Assembly: GCA_030823965.1 (NCBI GenBank)
Contig: JAVBYP010000165.1
Span: 1-9,078 of the forward strand
DNA from: Sideroxydans sp.
Lineage (GTDB): Bacteria; Pseudomonadota; Gammaproteobacteria; Burkholderiales; Gallionellaceae
Direction: 5' to 3'
Length of the DNA stretch: 9,078 nt
The notes below the pieces were generated by a model. The model searched no databases, was not told where the DNA came from, and worked only from the letters and a program-made list of their open reading frames with translations. The translations under genes were made by a program, and so were the position numbers. Shown here in pieces: positions 6,716 to 9,078 of this stretch (positions within the stretch are counted from its first letter, which is position 1; each line of letters opens with the position of its first letter).

Positions 6716-7456
6716 ATGCCATTCAGCCACATGATTAGCCGAACCTTCCTCATCATCTTCTCTCTTGTGATCTTCAGTGCTGAATCAACCGAAAGGAAAG
6801 TGGTGAAGCCCATGAGTGAATTCAATCCTAAAACCCTCAACTTCGAACGCCAACTCATCGTCTTCGAAGGTGTCGACTGCGGCTACTGCCGTAAATTCAA
6901 AGCAGATGTGTTGGATAGTTGGAAATCACCTGTGCCGATCTCACGCACATTGGGATTCAATCCTCCTCCGAATTGGTCTCTAGAGAAACCCTTGTTCGCC
7001 ACGCCCACCATCGTGCTTTTCGAGAAAGGGAAAGAAGTCTCCCGATACACAGGCTACAACGGTGAGAAGGTGCGATTCTGGGAATGGCTGGGCTATCAAC
7101 TGCTGACACCAGCACAACAAAAGATCGCCTTTGAACAAGGCACGGAGCGCGCTTTCACAGGATCGAATCTGGATGAGAAACGCCCCGGCACCTTCGTCGA
7201 CCCCATCACGGGAGTTGCACTGTTCCGCAGCGACACCAAATTCGAAAGTGGCACCGGCTGGCCCAGCTTCTTTACTCCACTCCCTGGCTCAGTCACGACA
7301 CACGAAGACATCAGCCACGGCATGAAACGCGTGGAAGTGCGCAGTGCTAGTTCAGGTATCCACCTCGGTCATGTGTTCGATGATGGTCCAGCCCCGACAT
7401 ACAAGCGTTATTGCATCAACGGAAACGTGTTGAAGTTCGTGCCCGACTCAAAATAA
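6716..7456 (+). CDS. Exported thioredoxin-fold / methionine-R-sulfoxide reductase (MsrB) fusion
   Basis: The product is 246 residues. AAAGGA lies 6 nt before the ATG. Residues 1-22 hold a hydrophobic stretch (TFLIIFSLVIFSA), giving a signal peptide or membrane anchor, so the protein should work in the periplasm. A thioredoxin-like domain follows (about 40-130), with the redox motif CGYC at 55-58 and the cis-proline segment ATPT at P97. The MsrB domain (about 132-243) shows SDTKFESGTGWPSF, the HGM-R-EV segment, HLGHVFDDGP and RYCIN, whose C233 is the catalytic cysteine. MsrB reduces the R form of methionine sulfoxide in proteins. Unusually, the four zinc cysteines are absent (VDPITG and SASSG replace the two CxxC sites) and the usual resolving cysteine is T180. 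Only three cysteines remain, so the thioredoxin domain probably regenerates C233. Known fusions such as PilB also carry MsrA; this one does not. Confidence 0.9.
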   Translation: MPFSHMISRTFLIIFSLVIFSAESTERKVVKPMSEFNPKTLNFERQLIVFEGVDCGYCRKFKADVLDSWKSPVPISRTLGFNPPPNWSLEKPLFATPTIVLFEKGKEVSRYTGYNGEKVRFWEWLGYQLLTPAQQKIAFEQGTERAFTGSNLDEKRPGTFVDPITGVALFRSDTKFESGTGWPSFFTPLPGSVTTHEDISHGMKRVEVRSASSGIHLGHVFDDGPAPTYKRYCINGNVLKFVPDSK

Positions 7457-7499
7457 AAACTGATAGTGATTAGCCATATGAAATAAATGGGTAAGGCGG

Positions 7500-7521
7500 T
7501 GCCCTTTGTAAAATAGGGGCA
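7500..7521. repeat. Possible hairpin downstream of the msrB fusion gene
   Basis: TGCCCTT and AGGGGCA can pair over seven positions with one G-T wobble and an 8-nt loop. It lies 44 nt after the msrB stop and about 100 nt before the next gene. The bases after it (TTTAGCAAA) are only weakly T-rich, so it is at best a poor terminator. Confidence 0.25.
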
Positions 7522-7618
7522 TTTAGCAAATAACTGATGTCGAGACAAATAAATCGCGATACCCTTTCAATCAACAACTCATTTGATACGGGCATCTCTC
7601 AACTAAACCACACCAATA

Positions 7619-9078
7619 ATGTTGCGGATAAACCAGCTACAGAAGCGCCATATCTTCTTTGGGCTACCCCTCTTCTTTATTCTTTGGGGTGTACTAGCTT
7701 GGGATTTTGCCAGTCACAACTTCAAGCGGGATGCCGATACTTTGATCGGACGTGAGCAACTTCACGCACAGGATATAGCTCAAGATGTAGCAGATAGTTT
7801 CCGCCGCAACCTACACCTCGTCGCGGGTGTTCCAGCAACATTTCAGCGAGGTCTTCGATTCGTCAATGCGGTCGCCGAATTCAAATCGAATGAGCCCTCT
7901 CAATTAAGTAAAGAAACCTTGATCAAGCGCTGGAGTGCCGTTCCAAGCTTGCGAGATTTGAACCATCAGCTTGAATTGACCCAAGGTAAATTGGGAGTGG
8001 ATCTACTTTTTGTAGTGAATGCCGCAGGGGATTGCATCTCATCCAGCAATTGGAACAAACCCACTAGCTCGGTTGGAACGAATTATGCCGATCGGCAGTG
8101 GTTCGATGCGGTTCGTAATGGACGGCACGGCATGCAATATGCCATGGGACGGACTACCCATATTCCCGGCCTGTACTTCGCCTCACCGATCTTGATCAAT
8201 GGTCAATTCAAAGGTGCCATCATCTCTAAGGTCGACCTGCCATCGCTTTCCTTTCTGACGCGACAGGCTGATATCTACGTGACCGATACCAATGGCGTCA
8301 TCATCCTTGCGCATGAACCGGCGATGTACATGATGACTGTCCCCGGCGCCAGCATAGACCAATTAACCACTAAGCAAAGATCAGAGCTTTATATGAAGAC
8401 TGATTTTGACAAGTTGGGAATCAATCCTTGGGAAGAGCTGCCAGATCCGCGCCTTAAACACATCATGCACAAGAGCATTCCGCATGTACTGGGCTCGGCT
8501 GCACTACCGGAGTACGGCTTAACTGTCTATTCAGAGAGTGATATGACTGCATTGCCGCATTTGCTACGCGAGCGGCAGAGCAACTTCATCTTGATCTGGC
8601 TATTGGGAAGTGTGGCAGCGCTGATCGCGGCAGCCATGTCCATTTATTTCCGAGAGGTGCGAGAGTCCGCGAAGAAGATCGAAAACAGTGAAGATCGTTT
8701 ACGTTCATTACTCAGCTCTGTCAGTAACGGCATCTGGGGGTTGGACAATGAAGGTAATACCACCTTTGTGAATCTCGCCGCAGCCAATATGCTGGGTTAT
8801 GAACCAGAAGAACTGGTCGGCAAACCCATGCACCTCACCATACATTACGCCTATGCCGACGGGACGCACTATCCCAAATCGGAATGCCCTATGCATGCCA
8901 CTCTGGTCGATGGACAGTCTCGTATCGGTGTCGACGAAGTATTGTGGCGCAAGGATGGCAGTAATTTCCCCGTCGACTACTCGTCCCACCCACTCATGCG
9001 TCAAGGGAAGTTAGAAGGTGCTGTCGTGGTGTTCGAGGATATATCCGAACGCAAACTAAAAGATGAGGCATTAAAACT
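7619..9078 (+). CDS. Membrane sensor with dCache-like periplasmic domain and PAS domain, 3' partial
   Basis: This frame is open from a TAA at 7604 to the end of the window, giving at least 486 codons. The ATG at 7619 (followed by TTG) is the first possible start; no clear ribosome binding site precedes it. Residues about 12-30 form a first membrane helix (IFFGLPLFFILWGVLAW). Residues about 35-315 form a periplasmic dCache-like sensor, with the DctB-type segments NYADRQWF (155-162), PGLYFASPI (183-191) and KVDL (204-207). A second membrane helix spans about 322-343. A linker then leads to a PAS domain from 357, containing LDNEGNTTFVNLAAANMLGY, the RKDGSNFPVDY segment and the C-terminal FEDISERK. 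The output domain (histidine kinase, GGDEF or EAL) is beyond the window. The ligand is likely a small organic molecule, by analogy with DctB-type sensors; this is not shown here. Confidence 0.88.
   Translation, partial: MLRINQLQKRHIFFGLPLFFILWGVLAWDFASHNFKRDADTLIGREQLHAQDIAQDVADSFRRNLHLVAGVPATFQRGLRFVNAVAEFKSNEPSQLSKETLIKRWSAVPSLRDLNHQLELTQGKLGVDLLFVVNAAGDCISSSNWNKPTSSVGTNYADRQWFDAVRNGRHGMQYAMGRTTHIPGLYFASPILINGQFKGAIISKVDLPSLSFLTRQADIYVTDTNGVIILAHEPAMYMMTVPGASIDQLTTKQRSELYMKTDFDKLGINPWEELPDPRLKHIMHKSIPHVLGSAALPEYGLTVYSESDMTALPHLLRERQSNFILIWLLGSVAALIAAAMSIYFREVRESAKKIENSEDRLRSLLSSVSNGIWGLDNEGNTTFVNLAAANMLGYEPEELVGKPMHLTIHYAYADGTHYPKSECPMHATLVDGQSRIGVDEVLWRKDGSNFPVDYSSHPLMRQGKLEGAVVVFEDISERKLKDEALK

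Noticed and set aside
7457..7618. Possible cyclic-di-GMP riboswitch in the leader of the sensor gene
   Set aside because: I looked for the conserved GEMM blocks (such as the GCACAGGGCAAACC segment and the tetraloop receptor) and found none.
7537..7755. A 72-codon + strand reading frame starting at ATG 7537
   Set aside because: It overlaps the start of the long sensor frame from 7619 in another frame. The sensor frame has membrane helices and domain motifs; this one has none and no ribosome binding site.
8086..8097. 12-bp palindrome TGCCGATCGGCA in the sensor gene
   Set aside because: A gapless 12-bp palindrome is expected a couple of times per 9 kb and lies deep in coding sequence.

Overview
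The window is about 9.1 kb of ordinary, densely packed bacterial chromosome. Every supported gene lies on the + strand. Base composition is near 50% GC, Shine-Dalgarno sites are of the AGGAG type, and the protein families point to a Gram-negative proteobacterium. The style is most like a betaproteobacterium of the Gallionellaceae/Nitrosomonadales kind; that placement is an inference from gene content, not from a marker gene. I see no tRNA, rRNA, CRISPR array, insertion sequence or integrase.

Left part (1-1877): a tight run of five small genes with spacings from a 1-nt overlap to 12 nt. They are the C-terminal end of a RibD/dihydrofolate-reductase-like protein, two SRPBCC (START-like/AHSA1) proteins, a DUF1801 protein and a Cdd1-type helix-hairpin-helix protein. 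They look like one transcription unit of small accessory or stress proteins. Middle part (1943-4250): a secreted DUF4139 protein, a DUF2461 protein and a 23-residue very basic microprotein with an excellent ribosome binding site.

Right part (4385-9078): a signalling and redox group. A 733-residue protein carries an NTF2-like domain, two PAS domains, a GGDEF diguanylate cyclase domain with intact active and inhibitory sites, and a C-terminal bacteriohemerythrin domain with all seven iron ligands. It should couple oxygen or redox state to cyclic-di-GMP synthesis. Next comes an exported thioredoxin-MsrB fusion that has only three cysteines: the CGYC pair of the thioredoxin domain and the catalytic cysteine of the MsrB domain. 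The last gene is a membrane sensor with a periplasmic dCache-like domain and a cytoplasmic PAS domain. It runs off the window, so its output domain is not visible.

The most notable points are the three-cysteine Trx-MsrB fusion, a perfect 12-bp inverted repeat inside the first codons of the diguanylate cyclase gene with a second dyad just before its start codon, the hemerythrin-tailed cyclase itself, and the microprotein. I find no convincing wholly new multi-gene system.
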